48,418 bases of DNA from Bacilli bacterium (lineage in GTDB: Bacteria > Bacillota_I > Bacilli_A > RF39 > UBA660). This document shows positions 33,559 through 42,700 of the stretch, piece by piece. Position 1 is the stretch's first letter; each line of letters begins with the position of its first letter. The notes under the pieces were generated by a model. It saw only the letters and a program-made list of their open reading frames with translations. It was not told the DNA's origin and did no database searches. The translations under genes were made by a program, and so were the position numbers. Location: NCBI GenBank assembly GCA_017525035.1, contig JAFXTH010000001.1:1-48418 (forward strand). The letters are read 5' to 3'.

Positions 33559-33560
33559 AA
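33540..33560 (+). repeat. 21-bp direct repeat, copy 2
   Basis: This copy is identical to 32890-32910. It holds the end of the nucleotidyltransferase gene (EKAGEQ) and the ATGA overlap with the portal gene. Confidence 0.9.
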
Positions 33561-35483
33561 AACAATGAAAAAGAAGAAGTAGGCATTGGTTCTATTTCAG
33601 AGGAACTTCAAAAATCAGAAAAGTATATTAAAATGTATGAGAAAGCACATAATTTTAATAATGAAAGATTTAATAGTTATGCTGAGTTGATGGCATTTTA
33701 CCAAGGCAACCAACATTTACTTAAAAAATATAAAGTTGAAAGACCTTGGGTTGTAAATATGAACACACCTTATGCAACTGTTGCTATTGAGAACAGAATT
33801 GCATCACTATTTGTAAATGATTATATAGGTGATATGCTTCCTATTTCTCCAGAAGATATTGACATTATAGAACCTATTGATAGGGTTTATAAAAGAGAAT
33901 GGGAAAGAATGGATATGGACAGACTTATAAGAAAGTGTGTTGAGACTTGTGCTGTTGTCCGTGAAGCCTATATACATATTCTAGTTGATGACAAGAAAAT
34001 ATATGGAAGTAGAAAAAACAGAAGAATTGGTGCTATGGTTGCAGAATTTATAGACCCTGCAAGAGTTCTTATTGACCCTAATGCTAGAAAATTAAGAGAT
34101 GCTAACTATTGTATTGTTACAGGTAGAATTAGTAAAAAAGAAGCATTAAATAAATATCCAAAATTAAAATCATTAAGTTTAAGTGCAGAAGATTATACAC
34201 CTGAACAAAGAGGAGAAGTTTATTATGATAATGATTACTCAACTTCTCAAGAAGACATATTTACTGTATTTAACTTCTATATAAAGGAAGATGGAAAAAT
34301 AAAGAAAGTTAAACTTACAAATAGTGTTATTGTTAGTGAAAAAATGCTAGACATTAGCAGATTTCCAATAGCACAAATTAGATGGAAGGCAGCAGCAGAC
34401 AGTTGTTATGGAATTTCTCTTATGGACCAATTACTTCCACTTCAAAAAGCAATTAGTTCTATAGAAAGTGCTATTACAAATACTGCTATTGCTTATGCAG
34501 CACCTAGTATGATGGTTGCGAGAGGTAGTGGAGTTGACCCACAAGTTGTTGCTAGGTCAAATGGTGCACCTGGAATTGTCTATGCTGTTAATGGAAATTT
34601 AGATAATGCTATTAAACCAGTTATTCCACCTAAAATCCAAGATGAGATTTTAGAAATTAAAGACAATTTTGAGATGAAAATTAGAGAAATCTCAGGAAAT
34701 TCTAATCAATTTATGGGTAATATAGGTACTGCTGCTAATACAGTTGGTGGTGCAGAAGTTGCTGTAGAAAGAGCAAAGATAATAGAAACTAATATTATTA
34801 ATAATATAGAAGACTTTGTAGAAGATTTAGTTCATATTATGGTAGATTTCATTATTAAGATGTACCCAAATGCAGAACTTTCTTATCCTACAGGTAGGGA
34901 TGGTAATGGTACTTATACATTTGATGAGATAAAGATGCCTAGTAAAAAGAAAATGGAAAATTTAGATTATAATTTCCACGTTGAGTTAGATAAGAAAACT
35001 CAGTATAGTCAAGATAAACAAAAACAAGAACTTATGGATTTATTCCAATTTGAAAGACAATATGATACACCTGTTAAATCAGTTACTGTACCTGATATTA
35101 TTAAGAATACAGGTTTAATTAATAAAGATGAGATTATTGCTAGATATACTGAATTAAATGCTCAAGATGCTCAAACTAAGGCTCAAACTATAGAAAAACT
35201 TGTACAAACTGCTACAACTATGGGAATTGATGAAGGACTTCTTACTCAAGCAATTACAGAGATTATTGCAGGTGGAGACGACCATCCAGCAACTGACCAA
35301 TTAATGCAATTAATTGAGCAAGGTTTCCAAGAAGAATTACAGGCTGCTCAAGCCCAAGCAGATATGGGGGCAATATCACAAAATGATGCCAACGCTTTAG
35401 CAGGACCAACTGCTGGTCTTGACCCAACTGCTGTTGCACAAGCAGAGCAAATGTTAGGAGGTGGAGAAGCACCAATTATGTAA
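33555..35483 (+). CDS. Portal protein
   Basis: This 642-residue protein is the head-vertex dodecamer through which DNA passes. Position after terL, length and a central region (SLMDQLLPLQKAISSIESAI, then ISGNSNQFMGNIGTAANTVGG and a long helix) match podovirus portals. The C-terminal ~80 residues are Ala/Gln-rich and probably disordered or barrel-forming. Its start overlaps the nucleotidyltransferase stop. Its 3' end forms part of a pair of competing hairpins. Confidence 0.88.
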   Translation: MKNNEKEEVGIGSISEELQKSEKYIKMYEKAHNFNNERFNSYAELMAFYQGNQHLLKKYKVERPWVVNMNTPYATVAIENRIASLFVNDYIGDMLPISPEDIDIIEPIDRVYKREWERMDMDRLIRKCVETCAVVREAYIHILVDDKKIYGSRKNRRIGAMVAEFIDPARVLIDPNARKLRDANYCIVTGRISKKEALNKYPKLKSLSLSAEDYTPEQRGEVYYDNDYSTSQEDIFTVFNFYIKEDGKIKKVKLTNSVIVSEKMLDISRFPIAQIRWKAAADSCYGISLMDQLLPLQKAISSIESAITNTAIAYAAPSMMVARGSGVDPQVVARSNGAPGIVYAVNGNLDNAIKPVIPPKIQDEILEIKDNFEMKIREISGNSNQFMGNIGTAANTVGGAEVAVERAKIIETNIINNIEDFVEDLVHIMVDFIIKMYPNAELSYPTGRDGNGTYTFDEIKMPSKKKMENLDYNFHVELDKKTQYSQDKQKQELMDLFQFERQYDTPVKSVTVPDIIKNTGLINKDEIIARYTELNAQDAQTKAQTIEKLVQTATTMGIDEGLLTQAITEIIAGGDDHPATDQLMQLIEQGFQEELQAAQAQADMGAISQNDANALAGPTAGLDPTAVAQAEQMLGGGEAPIM

Positions 35484-35508
35484 GGTTGGTGCTTTACAAA
35501 CCTTTTTT
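35467..35508 (+). promoter_or_regulatory. Two mutually exclusive hairpins at the portal gene end
   Basis: Hairpin 1 (AAGCACCAA 35467-35475 with TTGGTGCTT 35486-35494, 9 bp) overlaps hairpin 2 (AAGGTT 35482-35487 with AACCTT 35499-35504, then T-run). Only one can form, as in an attenuator. The portal stop codon sits between the arms of hairpin 1. Confidence 0.55.
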
Positions 35509-35521
35509 CATTTGTTATAAT
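35493..35521 (+). promoter_or_regulatory. Promoter for scaffold and capsid genes
   Basis: TTTACA (35493-35498), 17 bp, TATAAT (35516-35521) with TGT before it. This is the best sigma-A match in the window. It lies within the attenuator-like element and 72 bp before the scaffold ATG. Confidence 0.78.
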
Positions 35522-35593
35522 GAACTTGAAGAAATAACAGGTCGTACCCAAGGCGACTATAAATAATTTACTTGGAGTGGAAAGGTGTTATTT

Positions 35594-36418
35594 ATGGAAG
35601 AAAATGTTTTTGATAGTTTGGATGCTATTGATGCTGCTTTAGACAAAGAGTTTGGTGAGGTTGCAAACGAACCAGAAGTTGAGGTCCAAGAAGAACAAAT
35701 AGCAGAACCAACTGATGTGGAAGAAGAAAAGAAAGAGGAAGAAATTCCTCAAGAAGTTGAAGAACCAAAGGAACAAGAGGAAATAGAGAAACCTCAGGAT
35801 GAAGGTTCTAAAGAAGATAAGAAAAACCACGCTTTTGCTGAATTAAGAGCAGAAAATGGTAACCTTAAAAAGGAAAGAGATGACTATAAGGCTGATAGTG
35901 ATTATCTAAAAGAACTTGCTGCTAGTTATGGATATACAGATGTTTCTAAGTTCCAAGAGGCTATAAGAGAAGCAAAATATCAAAAAGAAGCCCAAGAAAA
36001 GGGTTATGATATTGAACTTTATAGAAAATATATGGAACAAGAGCAAAGAATTGCTCAAATTGAGAAAGAAAGAGATGCTGAAATCCAAAATCGTAAACTA
36101 GAGAGATTTAAAGATGCTGTAGATAGTGCTGTTAGTAAATATGGTGTTGAAGAACAAGAAATCTTTGATAGACTTGAAAATGAAGGAATAAGTGCTGATG
36201 AGATATTAAATCTTAGTAATCCTAGACTTCTTATTGATGGTGTATTAAAAGATAAAATTCAAAACAATGCTAAACAAGCCCAAATAGATAACCTTCAAAA
36301 TCTAAAAACTCTAGCAGAAGGTGAAAATGAACAAAGTGGAACTGTTCCACAAGTTACTATTGAAAGTCTATTAAAAGACGACCTTGATGCATATAAAAAA
36401 TTAAATTATTTTGAATAA
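35594..36418 (+). CDS. Capsid scaffold protein
   Basis: This 274-residue protein has a very acidic N-terminal third (Glu-rich with Pro) and a helical coiled-coil middle (NHAFAELRAENGNLKKERDD) plus a helical C-terminus. It lies directly before the capsid gene and is typical of scaffolding proteins that guide procapsid assembly and then leave. The ATG at 35594 has AAAGG 8 nt before it; an in-frame GTG at 35585 overlaps that site. Confidence 0.85.
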   Translation: MEENVFDSLDAIDAALDKEFGEVANEPEVEVQEEQIAEPTDVEEEKKEEEIPQEVEEPKEQEEIEKPQDEGSKEDKKNHAFAELRAENGNLKKERDDYKADSDYLKELAASYGYTDVSKFQEAIREAKYQKEAQEKGYDIELYRKYMEQEQRIAQIEKERDAEIQNRKLERFKDAVDSAVSKYGVEEQEIFDRLENEGISADEILNLSNPRLLIDGVLKDKIQNNAKQAQIDNLQNLKTLAEGENEQSGTVPQVTIESLLKDDLDAYKKLNYFE

Positions 36419-36439
36419 GAAAGGTTAAGGTGATTTTAT

Positions 36440-37495
36440 ATGGCTGCTGCAAATACTACATTGGCTGTATTACAAAGAAACGGTTTATCAGTTGAAGAAT
36501 ATTTTTCTAAAAGAATATTAGAAATGATTAAACTTGAAAGAAGTAATTTTGTATTTACTCAATTAGGTGTTGAAATGAACCTTCCTAAAAACGAAGGAAC
36601 TAAAACATTTACAGTTCGTAGATACAATCATTTACCAGTTGGAGACCACAGATTAACAGAAGGTGTTCCACCAACTGCATTAAGACCAGAAGGACACAAA
36701 GTTAGTGGTGTTGTAAACCAATATGGTGCTCTTATGGAAGAAACAGATGTTGCTGCTGACATTCACTTTGATAATATTAAAACTATTTATCAACCTGAAT
36801 TAGCAAGACACGCTGCTGAAGTTATTGAAAGAAATGTTATTGATAGTTTCACAGATGCTAGTGAATACTTTGTTGGAACATCTAATGATGATGTTGATGA
36901 CATTACTGCTACTGATACAGTAACTTTCAAAGATTTCAGAGTTGTTGCATTAACTATGAGTAATGCAAATAGAAAAGGTCACACTAGATATGGTGGAAAA
37001 TTCGTTGGTGTTATGCATCCAAACGTAATGAACGACTTATTAGATGACCCAGTATTAGTTAATAAATTATTAGTTCCAGGAAATGAAAATGGTCCAATTA
37101 AACAAGGAACATTAGCAAAATATATGGCTTATGGTATGTACTTTACTGATACATTAATTTGCCCAGTTGAAGAAAATACTAGACACGTTAACGTTTACAC
37201 TTCTTATGTTTTAGGTTTCCAACCATATATGGTTTTAGGTTTAGGAAGCAAGAATGTTAAATTCTATGACACTGGATTTACTGCTGATAAAGCAGACCCA
37301 TTAGCACAAAAATCTACATTTGGTTACAAATTATGGACTGGTGCTAAGGTTATTGACCCAATGGCAATTACTGCTGTTTATAGTGCAAGTGCTTATGATA
37401 TCGCTCTATATGAAGGAACTTATATAAGTGGTGGACAAACTAAGACTGATGTTTGGGGTGCTTCTGCTGACCAAACTGACCCAAGTGGTAACTAA
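36440..37495 (+). CDS. Major capsid protein, N4 gp56-like
   Basis: This 351-residue protein forms the icosahedral shell. It has TFTVRRYNHLPVGDHRLTEG with an EG turn, a VVNQYGALMEETDV segment and a C-terminal DPLAQKSTFGYKLWTGAKV followed by an IxAVYSASAYD end. These are the landmarks of the N4-gp56 family of capsid proteins. It has a strong ribosome-binding site (AAGGTGA) and codons rich in preferred A/T endings, as expected for the most abundant protein. A terminator follows. Confidence 0.9.
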   Translation: MAAANTTLAVLQRNGLSVEEYFSKRILEMIKLERSNFVFTQLGVEMNLPKNEGTKTFTVRRYNHLPVGDHRLTEGVPPTALRPEGHKVSGVVNQYGALMEETDVAADIHFDNIKTIYQPELARHAAEVIERNVIDSFTDASEYFVGTSNDDVDDITATDTVTFKDFRVVALTMSNANRKGHTRYGGKFVGVMHPNVMNDLLDDPVLVNKLLVPGNENGPIKQGTLAKYMAYGMYFTDTLICPVEENTRHVNVYTSYVLGFQPYMVLGLGSKNVKFYDTGFTADKADPLAQKSTFGYKLWTGAKVIDPMAITAVYSASAYDIALYEGTYISGGQTKTDVWGASADQTDPSGN

Positions 37496-37517
37496 TATTA
37501 CTAATATTACTAATATT
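37491..37517 (+). repeat. Three tandem copies of ACTAATATT
   Basis: The 9-bp unit ACTAATATT occurs at 37491, 37500 and 37509. The capsid stop codon TAA (37493-37495) falls in the first copy, and the second and third also place TAA in frame, giving backup stops. Confidence 0.85.
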
Positions 37518-37523
37518 ATGAAT

Positions 37524-37553
37524 AAACTACTCTATTTACTTAGAGTAGTTTTT
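37524..37553 (+). terminator. Rho-independent terminator after the capsid gene
   Basis: AAACTACTCT (37524-37533) pairs with AGAGTAGTTT (37542-37551), followed by T residues. Confidence 0.88.
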
Positions 37554-37638
37554 ATTTGATTTATATATTATATTATGTTACCATATAATTGAAAGTATTA
37601 ATATCGTTTATAGATATGAAAGAGAGGTGGTTTGACCT

Positions 37639-38732
37639 ATGAAAATTGTATTTTATATTCCAAATATCAATAACATAGGAGGCTCGGTATCGAGAGTTGG
37701 ATATATTATATAGGAAGACTTTATGGGGAAGGTAGAGATATAACTGTTTATTATGGTAGTGGTGATAATAAACAAATAGAAAGACTTAAAAAACATTTAA
37801 AAGTTAGAATATTTTGTCATCAAAGAGTAAAATGTGATATTGCTATATTCTGTGTAACAATGCCAAAGTCTGAACTTTTATGTTTTGATGCAAAAAAGAG
37901 AGTTCAATTTATTCACGCTTGTTATTCAGTTGCTTATGATAGAGGTGCGTTTAAAATAGACCCACTTATAGATGAATATTATGCTGTTAGTGAAACAGCT
38001 GCTAACGACTTCTATAAACTTACGGGGTATAATCCAAAAGTTATTTATAATCCAGTAGATTTAGATGAACCAAGAAGGGTTCTTAAACTTATAAGTGCTA
38101 CTAGAATAGCAAATGATAAAGGTTCAATTTGGGAAAAAATGCAAAAATTTGCTAAATTATTAATTGCAAATGACATTCCATTTATTTGGCTTGTGTTTAC
38201 CAATAACCCACAACCTTGTACTATAAGAGGTATAGCATTTCTTCCTAGTGAGTTAAAAATATCTGATTATATAGCAGATGCCGACTATCTTTGTCAGTTC
38301 TCAAAAACCGAAGGAGACTGTCTATCAATTAAAGAGAGTTTAAAACTTGGAACTCCAGTTTTGGCAACTAATTTTGCTGCTGCTATAGAAAATGGTGTAA
38401 TAGACGGAAAAACAGGTTATATATTTAATATGGAAATGGACAATATAGATGTTGATAAAATATATAATAATATTCCTAAATTTAAGTATGAATTAAAAAC
38501 TTCTAAGAAAGAATGGGAACAATTATTAGGACCAAAAGGTAAACCTATAACTAAAACAGAACAAGTAACTGTACAATGTATAAAAAGAGAAGGATTTAAA
38601 GACCCATTTACAGGAAAACTTAGAAAATATAAAGAAAAATGGATTTGTGATTATGAGGATGCAGAATATATGATAACTTATGATGCACCTAATTCCTTTA
38701 CAACTGGTCCATTAGTTGATATAATAAGTTAA
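37639..38732 (+). pseudogene. Glycosyltransferase (GT4-like), interrupted by a frameshift near its start
   Basis: The intact reading frame would encode a ~360-residue GT-B enzyme. MKIVFYIPNINNIGG (from ATG 37639, with GAGAGGTGG before it) is the expected start, but that frame stops at TAG 37711. The next frame carries on with IESW and then IYYIGRLYGEGRDITVYY, and runs to 38732. One base is missing, or two are extra, between about 37684 and 37688. GT4 features include LISATRIANDKG, and TEGDCLSIKESLKLGTPVLA plus ENGVIDGKTGYIF near the end. It might glycosylate virion or host surface parts with sugars from the nucleotidyltransferase route. A real mutation, a programmed shift or an assembly error are all possible. 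Confidence 0.75.
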
Positions 38733-38748
38733 GAAAGGTGGTAAAATA

Positions 38749-39213
38749 ATGGAGACTAAAAAAGATATCCAAGATATTGAGGCTGCTATTGGTGGAAAAG
38801 TTGAAAAAGAAGCAAAAACTACTAAAAAAGATACTAAAAAAGATGATTTTGCTGCTAAATCAGCAGAGGCTGCTGCAACTGCTGCACTAAAGGCTGCTAT
38901 TGATACAAATAATGAAATAGCAATAAGAGAAAGCGAAAAAGCATATTTTATTGCTAAAAAACAACATATGCTAGAAAAATGTAGAGGTGATAAGCGTGTA
39001 ACTAGAACAATATCTAAATTATATGCACCAATTATAGGTAAAGCATACACTTTTGCTTATAATGGTGTACCAGTAACTGTTTATTGTGATGGAAAACCAC
39101 ACGAATATCCTGAGTTTATTGCTCAAAAAATTGATAAAAAACTAGCAAAAATCTCTGAAAGTAACACTTATAAAGAAATTACTGACAAAAGATTAGACCA
39201 AGACACTTTTTAG
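38749..39213 (+). CDS. Hypothetical head-tail region protein
   Basis: This 154-residue protein has a Lys/Asp-rich N-terminus, an Ala-rich helix (AAKSAEAAATAALKAAI) and a small mixed C-terminal domain. It lies between the glycosyltransferase remnant and the connector gene; AAAGGTGG precedes its ATG. A small virion component is the best guess from position. Confidence 0.6.
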   Translation: METKKDIQDIEAAIGGKVEKEAKTTKKDTKKDDFAAKSAEAAATAALKAAIDTNNEIAIRESEKAYFIAKKQHMLEKCRGDKRVTRTISKLYAPIIGKAYTFAYNGVPVTVYCDGKPHEYPEFIAQKIDKKLAKISESNTYKEITDKRLDQDTF

Positions 39214-39227
39214 TGTCTTTTCTTTTT
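39200..39227 (+). terminator. Rho-independent terminator overlapping a stop codon
   Basis: AAGACACT (39200-39207) pairs with AGTGTCTT (39212-39219) with a TTTT loop and a following T-run. The TAG stop (39211-39213) lies at the top of the stem. Confidence 0.8.
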
Positions 39228-39237
39228 AGGTTTTAAA

Positions 39238-39246
39238 TGATATAAT
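39238..39246 (+). promoter_or_regulatory. Extended -10 promoter for the connector and tail genes
   Basis: TGATATAAT (39238-39246) lies 22 bp before the ATG at 39269. The -35 is weak. It directly follows a terminator, so it probably starts the tail transcript. Confidence 0.55.
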
Positions 39247-39268
39247 CAAGGTAGAGGAAGGTGATAAA

Positions 39269-39727
39269 ATGACCCTATCAGATATTGTTAATAATAGCCA
39301 ATTTTTTACTGATGAGACAGTCGCTCAAATAAATTCAGTAAGTGTTGCTAATAAAGCACTATCTATTATTAACACAGAATGTAAAACTTTATTTCCATTT
39401 ATGGAAAATTTGACAGATGTTTATAATTATATGCCTAAAAATTGGCTTTTCTCATTGTTAAGTCCTTATATTTCTTATGCTATAAAAATGAATGATAGTT
39501 CTTTATCAGAAGCAGATAGATATTTAGAAGAATTTTATAGAGCATTAAATAATTTTAAAGATAATTTAGGAAGTTTACTTGAAAGTTATGAAGAAGGTGA
39601 CCCAGAAAGTGGCATATCAGGTGATATGGTTGCCGAGGTGGGACTTGGTGGTGTTTATGAAATAGATACATCAAATGCTATTAATACTGGGTGGTTTGGA
39701 AATAACGGAAATGGTGGATTTTGGTAG
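39269..39727 (+). CDS. Head-tail connector (adaptor) candidate
   Basis: The 152-residue protein has a helical N-terminal ~115 residues (LSDIVNNSQFFTDETVAQIN...) and a flexible Gly-rich C-terminus ending GWFGNNGNGGFW. Size, fold pattern and position between portal/capsid and the nozzle-like gene fit a ring adaptor under the portal. Assignment is by position. Confidence 0.6.
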   Translation: MTLSDIVNNSQFFTDETVAQINSVSVANKALSIINTECKTLFPFMENLTDVYNYMPKNWLFSLLSPYISYAIKMNDSSLSEADRYLEEFYRALNNFKDNLGSLLESYEEGDPESGISGDMVAEVGLGGVYEIDTSNAINTGWFGNNGNGGFW

Positions 39728-39739
39728 GAGGTGAGATAG

Positions 39740-42700
39740 ATGGGAGTTTATCAAAAATTTAGAGGTGACCCAGAGAAAAAACTATTCTTTCTACTAGAAA
39801 ATTTCCTAGGTGGAATTAATACAGAGTTTAGTGATGACAATAGTGGTGATACTGATTTTGAGAGTATCATCAATTTTGAGATGGATAAATTAGGAACTCT
39901 TAATAAAAGAGGTGGGTTTGGTGAAATTAATGCACTTTCACAAATCCTTAATAAAATACCCATAAATCGTTTTCCTTATGTACAAAATAGGTCAGAAACT
40001 AACCCATTTCCAGAAACGGGTAACAATAATATAGTTTATGCCAAACTTTTACAAAATGATAATGGTTGTTTTAGAGCCTTAGCAGGTTTTAGTGGTGAAG
40101 ATGCTTATAGAAAATATCAAGAATTATATGGTTTTCAAAACAATAGATTTAAACTTTTAATAATAACTGCTGATTTTGTTAGTGATGAAGTAGTTAACGG
40201 CTCTCACGCATTTTATTATGAAGTTTATCTTCCAGACCTTGAATATGATGGACAAGGACATCCAACCGATACTGAAACATTAGTCGTAAATCATTATGTT
40301 ATAGAACTTCCAGTTAATTTTAAATGGAATAGGAATTTAATGAATATAGAAACTATAGAATTTTATGATAAGATTTTCTTTACAAGTAATGATGGTGGGC
40401 TAATCACATTTGATAGGTCTGACACAATAGCATCTGATGCAAATTTAGCAGCAGCATTTACTTATAATGGATGGACTGATGTAACACATAGTGTGTTAAA
40501 TGCTGCTTATGTGCCATCAGGTTTAGAAATAAGACATATAGGGTTTAATGTACTTTGTGATAACCCTATGACAGCAATAAATACAACAGGAATATCAAAT
40601 AAAACTATTCAAGGTGTGTATATTTCAACTACTGATAATATACCTCTTGTAAATGCTATTCCACTTGGAAAACCATTTTTATTAAATGTTATATACACTG
40701 CTGAAAGTGGGTTTAGTGGAGATTTTGATATTGAAATGAAAGAAGGAGACAATGCTCTTACTTTCACAAAAACTATAAATTCTACTTACACTAGAGAAGG
40801 TCTTAAATCTTATAATATACAATTTCAAGATGTACCAGATGGTGAAGTTGAAATAAAAATAACAATGGTAGATGGTAGTTCACAACCAATATCAGGTTTA
40901 CAACCTTACTATGACTATTATCCTGTAGAACAAATTGATACAGAACTTAAACCAGCAACTCAATTAAATATTGGTGATTATGGAATTTGTGAGATGTATA
41001 GTAGGGCTGTGTATTATAAAGGAGATACTATATGGTTTAGTGATATTAATAATTTTAGTTATGTTCCACATAGTAATTGGGTCACTTTACCAATAGAACC
41101 TACAGATAGAATAACTAAAATATGTTATTTTAAAAAAGGATATATAATATTTACTAAAGAAAGAATATATAAAATGGTTGGGTCTTTTGGACAAAGTGAT
41201 TTTGCTGTTCAACCTGTAAATATGAGTATAGGTTGCCACGCTGGAAATACAGTTGTGCCAATAGAAGATACATTATTCTTCGCTTCTCCTAGAGGTTTAT
41301 ATGCATTAAAATCTAGCACATTTGTAGAAGGATTTGAGAATGTTAAAGAAGTTGATGTTAAAGTTAAAACACTTACTAACAATTTTACTAAATTTAATGA
41401 TGACCTTGCGAGACCTGCAATAAGATTTAATGGCATAAATGAAAAAGCATACGCTACTAGATATAAAGATAAATATTTATTGTTTTACAATAATTATGGA
41501 GATATGGGTGATTATGCTGCTCAAAATGATTTAGATACGCTTGTTTACCAATTTGATATAGGTTCTTATACAACTTATAGATTTAAGGAAAAACCTACAT
41601 TCCTATTTATGGTAGATAATGCCATAGAAACCTTTTCAACTAGACTTGAAGAACCTGTGTATGATGATGAGGAAACTGTTTTAGAATATGATTTTACAAC
41701 AGCAGAAGGCACAGTTGTAGAAGATTTATCTGGAAATGAAAGAGATGGAATTATAAAAGGTGATTATGGAATTGTAGATAAAAAGGGTATAGCATTAGAT
41801 GGGGAAACAAGTTACACAAAAACTGACCCTAGAAACATAACTTTTGAAGATGGATTTAGTATAAAAATGGATGTTGAAAGTTCTGAATATACCCCATATT
41901 ATTATCCAACTATTCCACTATTCCATTTTACTAATTATGTAGATACTTTCCCAGACTTTACACAAACAAAATCAACATTTTCTAGTATTAGACTAATAAG
42001 AGTTGCAACATATTACCTATATGCAACAATTACTTATGCTTATTCACAAGTAAATGCAACAACAGTTAGAATAAAACCTACTATTACTCTTAATGCTAGT
42101 GATGTTGCTATTAAAGTTGGAAGTGTATCTTATAAAGTTATGAGTACTGAAACTACATATATAGATGAAGGTCCTTCAACTATATCATTAGGAGATGAAC
42201 TTACAAAAACTATAGAACTTCCATCATTCCTAATGTCAATGAGTGCTGGAACATATATTGATGATGAACTTACATTTACACTAGACTATGATGTAACTAA
42301 TATAGGAACATTCTCAATATTAGATATAAATAAATACACTAATGAAATCTCACTTGTTAATATGGCTTATGGTGGTGGTTCAAATAATAAACCTTACTAT
42401 GAATTTTATGCACATATAGACAATGGAGACGGTAAATTGCGTACAAGAATGTTCTTTACCAATAACTATAACAATGCTGATTATATAATTGATGGAGATT
42501 ACTCACTTGTAGGTAATACAGTTTATGATTTTACTAAAAGACAAACTATTGAAGTTAGATATACAAGAGAAGGTAATTATTTAAAATGTTCTAGTTATAT
42601 AAATAATGAATTTATAGAAGATATAGGTTATCTTCCTATAGAATTAGTTAGACTTTTACCAACTAAAGCACTTAATAGATTAGAAGGTTTAAGAGAAGGT

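Noticed and set aside
37860..38732. Glycosyltransferase starting at the ATG at 37860
   Set aside because: Similarity to GT4 enzymes extends about 57 codons further upstream in the same frame, so this ATG is internal to the broken gene.
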